Shown: piece after piece, positions 25,371-31,892 of the stretch
Layout: the number at the start of each line of letters is the position of its first letter
Position numbering within the stretch: position 1 is the first letter of the stretch
Assembly: GCA_041390905.1 (NCBI GenBank)
Contig: JAWKPA010000012.1
Span: forward strand, 1,116,001 to 1,180,000
Reading direction: 5' to 3'
Source of the DNA: JACKCD01 sp041390905
Lineage (GTDB): Bacteria; Chloroflexota; Anaerolineae; Promineifilales; Promineifilaceae
Length of the DNA: 64,000 bases
Notes under the pieces: generated by a model
Seen by the model: only the letters and a program-made list of their open reading frames with translations
What the model was told of the DNA's origin: nothing
Database searches by the model: none
Position numbers and translations under genes: made by a program

Positions 25371-25745
25371 TTAATTGGAAGTAGAGAGGGTTTGGCGGGC
25401 GCGGGCTTTGAGCAAGATAAAGAGGTGGTTGATTTGTTGGTAGGTATCGAGTTCGGCTGACTCAACGGCCGTTAATCCCTCTTCCCGATTTTTCGCCAAT
25501 AGCGTTTCGAGGCGAAGCTGCGTTTGGGACGACACTTTATAGGCAACAATTTCGGCTGGCGTAGGGCCAGCAGCCAGGAAGTCTAACAGTTCAGTAAACG
25601 CCGGATGCCAGCCAGTGGATGGCTGCATTTGGCTGCGATCCTCATGCAAGGCCAGTGCTAGGGAGAGCAAGGCTGGTAAATCACGTTTCATCTCTGGTAA
25701 ACGGGTCGCTATTTCATCAGGAACATCTAAAGTAATCACTGTCAT
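25371..25745 (-). CDS. HNH-associated small helical protein 1
   Basis: I cannot assign a function to this 124-aa protein. The start is set at ATG 25743-25745 (MTVITLDVPDEIATRL). The C-terminal half is helical: LRLETLLAKNREEGLTAVESAELDTY...LKARARQTL. The same E-x-x-LT-x-x-E-x-AEL pattern appears in the partner of HNH 2 (26356-26796), so a small protein with this tail plus HNH is a repeated two-gene module. It may bind or restrain the nuclease; that is inference. Confidence 0.6.
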   Translation of the reverse strand: MTVITLDVPDEIATRLPEMKRDLPALLSLALALHEDRSQMQPSTGWHPAFTELLDFLAAGPTPAEIVAYKVSSQTQLRLETLLAKNREEGLTAVESAELDTYQQINHLFILLKARARQTLSTSN

Positions 25746-25792
25746 AGAGCGCATTGTAACATAAATAGCATGGATAGCGATGATCATTTTAC

Positions 25793-25943
25793 GCCGTTCC
25801 GACCATCAAACGCCTCATTCGCCAGTTCAGCCTGCCGCAATGCCGCGACATTGCCGCCCACGTGCTGCGAGGGCAGAGTGGGGAGTGGGAAATGGGGTGT
25901 GGGGGGAAAACGGCCGTTTTTTAATCAAGTAATGGATAACGGC
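25793..25943 (+). repeat. ptsI 3'-end unit, copy 2
   Basis: GCCGTTCCGACCATCAAACG onward matches copy 1 closely, with an internal loss of about 38 bp. It continues through the G-rich tract and palindrome to TAATCAAGTAATGGATAACGGC. Not in a ptsI frame, so non-functional as protein. It separates module 1 from module 2. Confidence 0.85.
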
Positions 25944-25952
25944 TTGGATGAA

Positions 25953-26402
25953 TTAAGAGGAGTCAGACAAATCATTTTCTCGCGGTGGATGTTCGGAAAC
26001 TGCAAATAATGCTTGTCGCAAATTCACCAAACCAGGACGATTCAAATGCAATGTGACAATCGTAGCACGGCCGATGGCTGTCAAGCCTATCATCTGCAAG
26101 ACATCATCACTCCAGGCAAAATGTTCCCGCCATTTGTCTTGTCTCGGGTTATAAAGTGGCACGACTTCGCGGGAAACGGGATCATGCCCTGTCGTTTTCA
26201 TATGCTTAAAGCTGTTGCATCCTGGGCAGGCGAAAGCCAGATTGGACAAAATCGTAGAGCCGCCTTTTACTCGTGGGAAGATATGTTCCACTTCAAACGC
26301 TTTGACCGAAAACGAGGCGGGTATTTGGCAATATTCACAGCGGTTGCCTGCTCGTTCAGCCACTCGATGACGTTGTTTGATTGTCACACGAGCATGAGAC
26401 AT
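25953..26402 (-). CDS. HNH endonuclease 2
   Basis: The 149-aa product has CEYC (about 23-26), FEVEHIFPR with the catalytic His, N-L-A-FACPGCNSFK and a following HDPVSREVVPLYNPR. It is related in layout, not closely in sequence, to HNH 1. Its start overlaps the end of the partner gene by 47 bp, implying coupled translation. It stands in the same place relative to its ptsI 3'-end unit as HNH 1. Confidence 0.75.
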   Translation of the reverse strand: MSHARVTIKQRHRVAERAGNRCEYCQIPASFSVKAFEVEHIFPRVKGGSTILSNLAFACPGCNSFKHMKTTGHDPVSREVVPLYNPRQDKWREHFAWSDDVLQMIGLTAIGRATIVTLHLNRPGLVNLRQALFAVSEHPPRENDLSDSS

Positions 26403-26796
26403 GACTGGATGGGTTTATCGCTAATGCACTCATTAGCTGGGTGAGCGTTTGTCCGCGCAGTTGGGCTAATTGAGCCAAATAGGGAATACGCTGTGCTTCA
26501 GCTGTCTCTATTTGATTCACTAAATCATATAATTCAGCTTCTTCAGCCACAGACAATGTTCGCTTTGTTTGCTGCTCACTCAGGGCATCAAAGCGAGTTA
26601 GAAGTTCCTCTGGTACCCCTTCGTTGACTTTCTGCAAGAGTTCCGATTCGGTGGGAGAGAGGATGGGGGCAATGCGCTGGGCGCGAACCAGCATGGCTTT
26701 GTGTAAAAAGGCCTCTAATTCGGATAAATCGAGTTGTTCGACGGCACCAAGCAGTTCTTTGGTTGACAGTTGAGCTTCCAATTGAATCGTTGGCAT
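26356..26796 (-). CDS. HNH-associated small helical protein 2
   Basis: The 146-aa helical protein starts MPTIQLEAQLSTKELLGAVE. The tail TKRTLSVAEEAELYDLVNQI...LAQLRGQTLTQLMSAL matches the tail pattern of the protein at 25371-25745. No known domain is recognised. The last ~16 residues lie in the overlap with HNH 2. A plausible role is a regulator or antitoxin-like partner of the nuclease. Confidence 0.6.
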   Translation of the reverse strand: MPTIQLEAQLSTKELLGAVEQLDLSELEAFLHKAMLVRAQRIAPILSPTESELLQKVNEGVPEELLTRFDALSEQQTKRTLSVAEEAELYDLVNQIETAEAQRIPYLAQLAQLRGQTLTQLMSALAINPSSHVSCSCDNQTTSSSG

Positions 26797-26877
26797 TTTT
26801 TGTTCCTTTACCTATCTCTATATACCTGCTTGAGGAATTGTAGCACATGATGAGGGAGTCGTGGTGGTGGTTTTTCG

Positions 26878-26965
26878 TTGTTGCGACATTGCCGCTCACG
26901 CGCTGCGGGGGCAGAGTGGGGTGTGGGGTGTGCGGGTGTGGGGAAAAACGGCCGTTTTTCCCTTC
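26878..26965 (+). repeat. ptsI 3'-end unit, copy 3 (partial)
   Basis: TTGTTGCGACATTGCCGCTC to GCGCTGCGGGGGCAG, a G-rich tract and AAAAACGGCCGTTTTTC align to the middle and end of copy 1. The beginning is missing. It separates module 2 from the hicAB remnant. Confidence 0.75.
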
Positions 26966-26992
26966 CACAAATTCAGTGCCACTCGCCTTTTG

Positions 26993-27021
26993 CGGATGAT
27001 AGCAGATTTCGCTATCATCCG
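26993..27021 (+). promoter_or_regulatory. Inverted repeat upstream of the hicAB remnant
   Basis: CGGATGATAGC and GCTATCATCCG are perfect 11-bp arms with a 7-nt spacer, ending 4 bp before the ATG of the hicA remnant. HicB proteins repress their own operon by binding such palindromes, so this may be the operator. Confidence 0.5.
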
Positions 27022-27025
27022 TGCC

Positions 27026-27104
27026 ATGAATAAACGGCAACAAAGGACTCTGGAAAATTCGTGACGCACGCCATTTCTTGGAACAAGCAGGAGTCCAACC
27101 ATGA
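27026..27104 (+). pseudogene. hicA toxin remnant, internally deleted
   Basis: MNKRQQRTLEN (from 27026) matches the usual HicA start. After a shift of frame, DARHFLEQAGVQP-stop (27063-27104) matches the usual HicA end. The ~50 central residues with the active histidine are gone. The old stop TGA overlaps the hicB ATG (ATGA), as in intact operons. The remnant shows that the toxin was lost and the antitoxin kept. Confidence 0.6.
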
Positions 27105-27433
27105 AAACAATGAGTTATAAAGAGTATGCGGCGCAAATTGAATACAGTGATGAAGACCAATGCTTTATTGGTCATATTGCCGGGATAAGGGATGTGGTGG
27201 GTTTCCACGGTGAATCTGTTTCTGAATTACGTGCTGCTTTTGAGGAAGCCATGGACGATTATCTGGAAACCTGCGCCCGGTTGAATCGTTCGCCGCAGAA
27301 ACCCTATTCCGGTAAGTTGATGCTGCGTGTACCGCCGGAAATTCATGCTGCTGTGGCTATGGCGGCAGAAGTTAGCGGTAAAAGCATTAATCAATGGGCC
27401 ATTGAGACGTTTGCCGATGCGGTGCAGTCGTGA
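27101..27433 (+). CDS. hicB: HicB-family antitoxin (orphan)
   Basis: The 110-aa product has a HicB-type partial RNase H fold (YAAQIEYSDEDQCFIGHIAGI, then FHGESVSELRAAFEEAMDDYLE). A ribbon-helix-helix tail follows (GKLMLRVPPEIHAAVAMAA...SINQWAIETFADAV). HicB binds and blocks HicA and represses the operon. Here hicA is a remnant, so HicB can act only as a regulator or as an antitoxin against other HicA. GCAGGAG lies 8 nt upstream. Confidence 0.85.
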   Translation: MKTMSYKEYAAQIEYSDEDQCFIGHIAGIRDVVGFHGESVSELRAAFEEAMDDYLETCARLNRSPQKPYSGKLMLRVPPEIHAAVAMAAEVSGKSINQWAIETFADAVQS

Positions 27434-27462
27434 AGTAATAAGCCGGATTGTGTCATGTGTTT

Positions 27463-27513
27463 TGCCCATGCCGTGCGGCGGCTGGTGGCGGCGTATTGGT
27501 TGGGGTAGATTGG
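27463..27513 (+). repeat. ptsI 3'-end unit, copy 4 (degenerate)
   Basis: Translated in one frame it reads AHAVRRLVAAYWLG-stop, against AHALRLPTTEMVAAYLRG at the end of enzyme I. Nucleotide match is weaker than in the other copies. It lies between hicB and the DUF4258/YgiT pair. Confidence 0.5.
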
Positions 27514-27615
27514 GGCGTAGCGGGTATGGGAGCGAAGGGTACACAAAATTTGTTAAGCAACCACTTCGCACATCCTGATTGACACGAGGGGTACAATTAG
27601 GTTCAATGTGATGTC

Positions 27616-27930
27616 ATGGATATTGAAGCGATAAAATCATGCGTCCGTACCGACCAATACGTTTATAGCCTCCATGCTGAAATAGAAAGGAAGGCTGATG
27701 AGTTGACTTTCGCCCAGGTGGAGGAAGCGTTATTAAATGGTAAGATTTTGGAACAATATCCAAATACCGGCCGTGGTGAAAGTTGCCTGATCGTTGGTTT
27801 TGCCGCAGAAATACCGGTTCATGTTGTTTGTGGATGGCGTGGCGAAAAGGTTGTGTTGATAACGGTTTATATCCCAACGCCGCCAAAGTTTGTGGATCCC
27901 TGGACGCGAGGAACTGTAAGTGATGAATGA
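27616..27930 (+). CDS. DUF4258-type toxin candidate
   Basis: The 104-aa protein of the DUF4258/RelE-BrnT-like kind has SLHAEIERKADELTFAQVEEAL, then ILEQYPNTGRGESCLIVGF and HVVCGWRGEKVVLITVYIP. Such proteins are found with YgiT-type zinc-finger partners as toxin-antitoxin pairs related to MqsRA. The next gene overlaps it by 8 bp. Activity is inferred. Confidence 0.75.
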   Translation: MDIEAIKSCVRTDQYVYSLHAEIERKADELTFAQVEEALLNGKILEQYPNTGRGESCLIVGFAAEIPVHVVCGWRGEKVVLITVYIPTPPKFVDPWTRGTVSDE

Positions 27931-28183
27931 AAAAACGCGAAAGGTGAAGTGCAATTTTTGTGGTAGCGAGCAGTATGAGGAACGACGTATTGAATATTTA
28001 TATAGCTACAAGGGAAAATATTTGCTTGTACCTAATACCCCTGTCGAAGTTTGCGCCAATTGTGGCATGATTTATTATGATGCGGCTGTTTTAAAAAAGA
28101 TTGAAAAACGTTTCTTTGCCATTCAGGAAAATACGGAAGAACCAGACAGGTATATCCAGATGCCAACGGCCGTTTATGCCTGA
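27923..28183 (+). CDS. YgiT-type zinc finger antitoxin candidate
   Basis: The 86-aa product has two zinc knuckles, CNFC and CANCG, spaced as in the N-terminal domain of MqsA/YgiT, followed by a short helical tail. It lacks the HTH domain of full MqsA, as is common in DUF4258 partners. ATG 27923 with GAGGA 10 nt upstream is preferred over GTG 27920. The C-terminal QMPTAVYA is encoded across an AACGGCCGTT palindrome, right at the module's end. Confidence 0.78.
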   Translation: MNEKTRKVKCNFCGSEQYEERRIEYLYSYKGKYLLVPNTPVEVCANCGMIYYDAAVLKKIEKRFFAIQENTEEPDRYIQMPTAVYA

Positions 28184-28205
28184 CCCGCTACACGCTGGCA
28201 TAAAA

Positions 28206-28290
28206 ACTGCGATATTGCCGCCCACGTGCTGCGAGGGCAGAGTGGGGAGTGGGAAATGGGGTGTGGGGGGAAAACGGCCGTTTTCTTCTC
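28206..28290 (+). repeat. ptsI 3'-end unit, copy 5
   Basis: GCGATATTGCCGCCCACGTG to AAAACGGCCGTTTTC is almost identical to the matching part of copy 2, including its internal deletion and G-rich tract. Copies 2 and 5 are therefore closest relatives. It closes the chain of modules. Confidence 0.85.
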
Positions 28291-28324
28291 TCCAAGGCTT
28301 AGGGAGGTCTAGCGTTGATGGTGC

Positions 28325-28353
28325 TTGAAACGGCCGTTTTCCTATGCTATGCT
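28325..28353 (+). promoter_or_regulatory. Promoter of the candidate small RNA
   Basis: TTGAAA, 17 bp, TATGCT. An AACGGCCGTT palindrome overlaps the -35 and spacer. It points into a gene-free stretch that ends in a terminator. Confidence 0.55.
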
Positions 28354-28359
28354 TGGAGT

Positions 28360-28556
28360 CATACTCAAAGGCTTAAGTCTAGGCTCCTGTGATCTCCGTA
28401 CTTATGTTAAGCTGCTTTAGTTGATGTATGCGCGGAGTGCCTTTTTCCTATTTCAACATCATTTGAAGTGGAAAAACGAAGATTTTTGGGCTCAAAATGC
28501 GGCTTAAATAGTGGACACTTTCTGGGCAAGCCCGCATGATAAGCGGGCGTTTATTT
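28360..28556 (+). ncRNA. Candidate small RNA of about 195 nt (6S-like in size)
   Basis: A promoter lies directly upstream and an intrinsic terminator is at the end. Internal pairing includes ATCTCCGTA with TATGCGCGGAG and TTTTCCTATTTCAA with TTGAAGTGGAAAA. Length and layout fit 6S RNA, but I cannot confirm the 6S consensus or end pairing, so the class is open. Confidence 0.4.
28530..28556 (+). terminator. Intrinsic terminator of the candidate small RNA
   Basis: GCCCGC, 7-nt loop, GCGGGC, then GTTTATTTT. Confidence 0.75.
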
Positions 28557-28714
28557 TGGTCTCACGTTCCACGTTTTCCGGCACAATTGGCGAGAGGGAG
28601 CCACAGAGAAAGGCTGTGGCATTCCTGCTGGATGCAGCAGCGTAAAATGGTCAGAAGCGGCTATCCGTGGCACAATACGGCTGGTTAAATCCAGAAAAGC
28701 AGGAGTGAAGACGA

Positions 28715-29449
28715 ATGGCGCGATTGAGCGACTACAAGGTTCTGACATTTGATTGTTACGGAACTCTTATTGATTGGGAATCGGGGATTTGGGATGCCTT
28801 TCAGCCCCTTTTGATGGCAAACAACTGCGCGGAGATTAGCCGCGAAAAAGCGTTGGTGGCGTTTGCCACGCTGGAAAGCCAGCAGGAAGCCGCCACGCCA
28901 GCGATGGTGTATGAGGATGTTTTGCGCCAGGTGCATCGGCAATTTGCGGCGCAGTTTGGGCTGCAAACCAGCGACGCGCTGGATGCCGCTTTTGGCAACT
29001 CTCTCCCCCACTGGCCCGCCTTTCCCGACAGCGCCGACGCGCTTCGTTTTTTGAAAACGCGGTTCAAGCTGGTCATCTTGTCCAACGTCAGCCGCGCCGG
29101 GTTTGCCGCTTCCAACCGCAAGCTGGGGGTTGAGTTTGACGCCATCTACACGGCACAGGATGTTGGCTCCTACAAGCCGTCGCCCGCCAACTTTGAATAT
29201 CTTTTGACCCATTTGGCGCAGGATTTGGGGCTACAGCCGGCCGACATTCTCCACACCGCCCAAAGCCTTTTCCACGACCACGTTCCCGCAAAGCAGGCCG
29301 GCCTTGCCAATGCCTGGATTGACCGGCAGCGGCTGTCGCAATCGGGAAAGTGGGGGGCAACGGCCGTTATTGACACCCTCCCCCCCATTGACTTCCACTT
29401 CTTCTCCATGAGCGAAATAGCCCAAGCAGTCGCCCAAGACACCATGTGA
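28715..29449 (+). CDS. HAD hydrolase, haloacid dehalogenase type II-like
   Basis: The 244-aa product begins with the HAD motif I TFDCYGTLIDWESGIW, nucleophile Asp about residue 12. Motif II is KLVILSNVSRAG, and motif III has Lys in YKPSPANFEY. FDCYGT...DWE and the length are typical of (S)-2-haloacid dehalogenases and relatives that act on small phosphates. The true substrate is unknown. GCAGGAG lies 11 nt upstream. Confidence 0.85.
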   Translation: MARLSDYKVLTFDCYGTLIDWESGIWDAFQPLLMANNCAEISREKALVAFATLESQQEAATPAMVYEDVLRQVHRQFAAQFGLQTSDALDAAFGNSLPHWPAFPDSADALRFLKTRFKLVILSNVSRAGFAASNRKLGVEFDAIYTAQDVGSYKPSPANFEYLLTHLAQDLGLQPADILHTAQSLFHDHVPAKQAGLANAWIDRQRLSQSGKWGATAVIDTLPPIDFHFFSMSEIAQAVAQDTM

Positions 29450-29460
29450 GCAATAGCTTA

Positions 29461-29533
29461 AAATAGGACGCAGATTTACCTGATTTTCCTGATTAAAAAA
29501 ATCAGGTAGATCAGGTAAATCTGCGTCCCATTT
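29461..29533. repeat. ACGCAGATTTACCTGATT dyad
   Basis: GGACGCAGATTTACCTGATTTTCCTGATT pairs with AATCAGGTAGATCAGGTAAATCTGCGTCC, a hairpin of ~30 bp with a poly-A loop. Same family as 19464-19520, 36595-36671 and 47400-47465. Confidence 0.8.
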
Positions 29534-29552
29534 CTTGAGGAGATAGCTAACC

Positions 29553-31595
29553 ATGACCCATCTCAACGACACAACTGACCCCCTCCTGCAATCATTTACC
29601 ATCAAAAACGTCACCTTCCGCAACCGAATTATGAGCACCAGCCATTCGGAAGGGTTTTCCAACCAGGGCATGCCCACGGAGCCGCTGCAGCGATACCATG
29701 AGGAAAAGGCGCGGGGCGGCATTGGTTTGACGATGTTTGGCGGCTCCAGCAACGTGGCCCCGGACTCACCCAACGTTTTTGGGCAGCTTAACTTTGGCAC
29801 CGATGAGGTGATCCCGTACCTGCAAACCTTCTCGCAGCGTGTCCACCAGCACGGGGCGGCGATTATGGTGCAGTTGACCCACCTGGGGCGGCGCGGCCAG
29901 GCGACGATTGACCATTGGCTGCCGACGATTGCGCCAACGGCCGTTCGTGAAACCGTCCACCGCAGCATCCCCAAAGAAATGGACCAGTACGACATCCAGC
30001 GCGTCATTCGCCAATACGGCGAGGCCGCCGTGCGCTGCCAAGAGGGCGGGCTGGACGGGCTGGAAACGATGACCGGCGGCCATCTCACCGGGCAATTTCT
30101 CTCCCCCATGACCAACCGCCGCACCGATGAATACGGTGGATCGCTGGAAAATCGGCTCCGCTTTATCCGCGAAGTCCACGCCGAAATTCGGCGGCGGGTG
30201 GGCAACGACTACGTGGTTGGCATTCGCTACGTGATGGATGAAAAGACAAAGGGGTGGCTGACGCGGGATGAGGCGTTACGCGCTGCCCAAATTTTGCAGC
30301 AGGACGGCACGATTGACTTTTTTAACCTCGTCATGGGGCGTATTGACACCCAGCGCGGGCTGGCTGAGGATTGTATGCCGGGGATTGAACGGCCGTTAGC
30401 CCCCTTCCTCGAAGACGTGGCGCAGTTTCGGGCGGAAATTAAAACCCCGGTCTTCCACGCCGCCCGCATCATCCATGTCGAAACGGCCCGGCAAGCGGTG
30501 CGCGACGGCATTCTCGACATGGTAGCCATGACCCGCGCCCACATTGCCGACCCCCATTTGGTGAACAAAATCCGGCGCGGCGAGGAAAAGCGGATTCGCC
30601 CCTGCGTTGGCACCCAGTTTTGCCAAATGACCAAACCCGCCACCTGCATCCACAACCCCGCCACCGCCCGCGAAGGCAAGCTGCCCCACATCATTACCCC
30701 CGCCGCCGCGCCGCGCAAGGTGGTTGTGGTTGGCGGCGGCATTGCCGGGCTGGAAGCGGCGCGGGTCAGTGCCGAGCGTGGGCATCAGGTGGTGCTGTTT
30801 GAGGCCGATGCCAAATTAGGGGGGCAGCTCAATCTGGCAGCCCTGTTTGTCCATCGCCGCAATTTGCGCGAGATTGCCCAGTGGCGCGAGGGTGAGCTGG
30901 CGCGGTTGGGCGTGGATGTGCGGCTGCAAACGCGGGCGGAAACGGCCGATATTTTGGCCGAAAAGCCGGATGTGGTCATCATTGCCACCGGCGGAACCCC
31001 CCATTTTGCCGACTTCACCGGAGTGGAACTGTGCCATTCGGTGTGGGACGGGATGCGCGATGCGGCCAAATTTGCCAACCGCGAGGTGCTGATTTACGAT
31101 GGCCTGGGGCGACACCAGGCACCCAGTTGCGCCGTTCACCTGGCTTTGGCAGGGGCGCAGGTCAATTTTGTAACGATTGATGATCGTTTGGCGGAGGAAA
31201 TGGGGGGGTCGGAGCGGGTGATGCACCGCAAGCGGTTCCAGCAGCACGGGATTCCGGTGCAGATTGACCTCCAGCTTGAGGCGGTGGAGCGCGTGGGCGA
31301 GCGTTTGCGGGCCACGTTTGTCCATGAGCTAACGGATACGCGCCACAGTTTTATGGCGGATGCGGTGGTGGTGGAGCAAGGGACAACCCCGGCGGATGGG
31401 CTTTACCATGCGCTGCGGGAGGGGGCGTGCAACAAGGGCGTGACCGACATCACCGCGCTGCTGGCAACTGAGCCGCAGCCGCAGCGCGGGGCGTGGGCGA
31501 CGGGGTATGAGCTGCACCGCATTGGCAGTGCGGTTAGCAGCCGCGCCATTCATTCAGCCGTTTATGATGCGCTACGGCTGTGTCATTTGGTTTAA
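29553..31595 (+). CDS. Old-yellow-enzyme family FMN/FAD oxidoreductase (dienoyl-CoA reductase/N-demethylase type)
   Basis: The 680-aa product has an N-terminal OYE barrel (FRNRIMSTSH, QLTHLGRRGQ, DGLETMTGGHLTGQFLSP, NRRTDEYGGSLENRLRF). A cluster region follows, then a FAD/NAD part with VVVVGGGIAGLEAARVSAERG (about residues 390-410). In this family a 4Fe-4S site links the two flavins. Here the Cys run reads CVGTQFC...C, one Cys short of the C-x2-C-x3-C of dienoyl-CoA reductase. Dimethylglycine and methylproline demethylases of the DgcA type also depart from it. Substrate undecided. Confidence 0.82.
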   Translation: MTHLNDTTDPLLQSFTIKNVTFRNRIMSTSHSEGFSNQGMPTEPLQRYHEEKARGGIGLTMFGGSSNVAPDSPNVFGQLNFGTDEVIPYLQTFSQRVHQHGAAIMVQLTHLGRRGQATIDHWLPTIAPTAVRETVHRSIPKEMDQYDIQRVIRQYGEAAVRCQEGGLDGLETMTGGHLTGQFLSPMTNRRTDEYGGSLENRLRFIREVHAEIRRRVGNDYVVGIRYVMDEKTKGWLTRDEALRAAQILQQDGTIDFFNLVMGRIDTQRGLAEDCMPGIERPLAPFLEDVAQFRAEIKTPVFHAARIIHVETARQAVRDGILDMVAMTRAHIADPHLVNKIRRGEEKRIRPCVGTQFCQMTKPATCIHNPATAREGKLPHIITPAAAPRKVVVVGGGIAGLEAARVSAERGHQVVLFEADAKLGGQLNLAALFVHRRNLREIAQWREGELARLGVDVRLQTRAETADILAEKPDVVIIATGGTPHFADFTGVELCHSVWDGMRDAAKFANREVLIYDGLGRHQAPSCAVHLALAGAQVNFVTIDDRLAEEMGGSERVMHRKRFQQHGIPVQIDLQLEAVERVGERLRATFVHELTDTRHSFMADAVVVEQGTTPADGLYHALREGACNKGVTDITALLATEPQPQRGAWATGYELHRIGSAVSSRAIHSAVYDALRLCHLV

Positions 31596-31674
31596 GAGAA
31601 GGGAAAAACGGCCGTTTTCCCCATTTCTCGGAGGACCTCGAAATGACACCTGTATAGGTATGATTTTTATATGC

Positions 31675-31703
31675 AAAAGGTGGCTGGTAAGGCCACCTTT
31701 TTT
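31675..31703 (+). terminator. Intrinsic terminator between the OYE-type gene and gnd
   Basis: AAAAGGTGGC pairs exactly with GCCACCTTTT across a 7-nt loop and runs into a T tract. It is the main feature of the 297-bp gap, which also has an AACGGCCGTT near 31606. Further on, an extended -10 TGCTAGAAT near 31730 may belong to gnd. Confidence 0.85.
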
Positions 31704-31892
31704 GATCTACCATTTCTTTTTGCCCGGTATTTGCTAGAATCTACAGTGGAAACTTGAAGGGATTAGCAACTGGAGCTTCGCATCCTGGTCTGTCATAAAT
31801 CCACCAGACACATAACAACTGCATGATGTAAGAGCTAGCCCCGCTGGATTGTCTAAAGACGGGTATTGTCCTGAGATTGAAAGGAGAAAAAC

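Larger units (their letters stand above)
28184..28714. other. Gene-free 531 bp: ptsI unit, small RNA candidate, hairpin leader
   Basis: No protein gene is supported. It holds ptsI unit copy 5 (28206-28290) and a promoter plus terminated transcript candidate (28325-28556). It then holds three small hairpins before the dehalogenase gene: GCCACAG/CTGTGGC at 28600-28620, CTGCTG/CAGCAG at 28625-28640, and CTGG/CCAG at 28681-28694. Confidence 0.55.

Noticed and set aside
24781..28290. Module chain considered as an integron
   Set aside because: No integron integrase, no attC-like sites and modules in both orientations; the boundaries are gene-end copies.
28360..28556. tmRNA considered for the gene-free transcript
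   Set aside because: Too short, and no tRNA-like ends or tag-coding frame.
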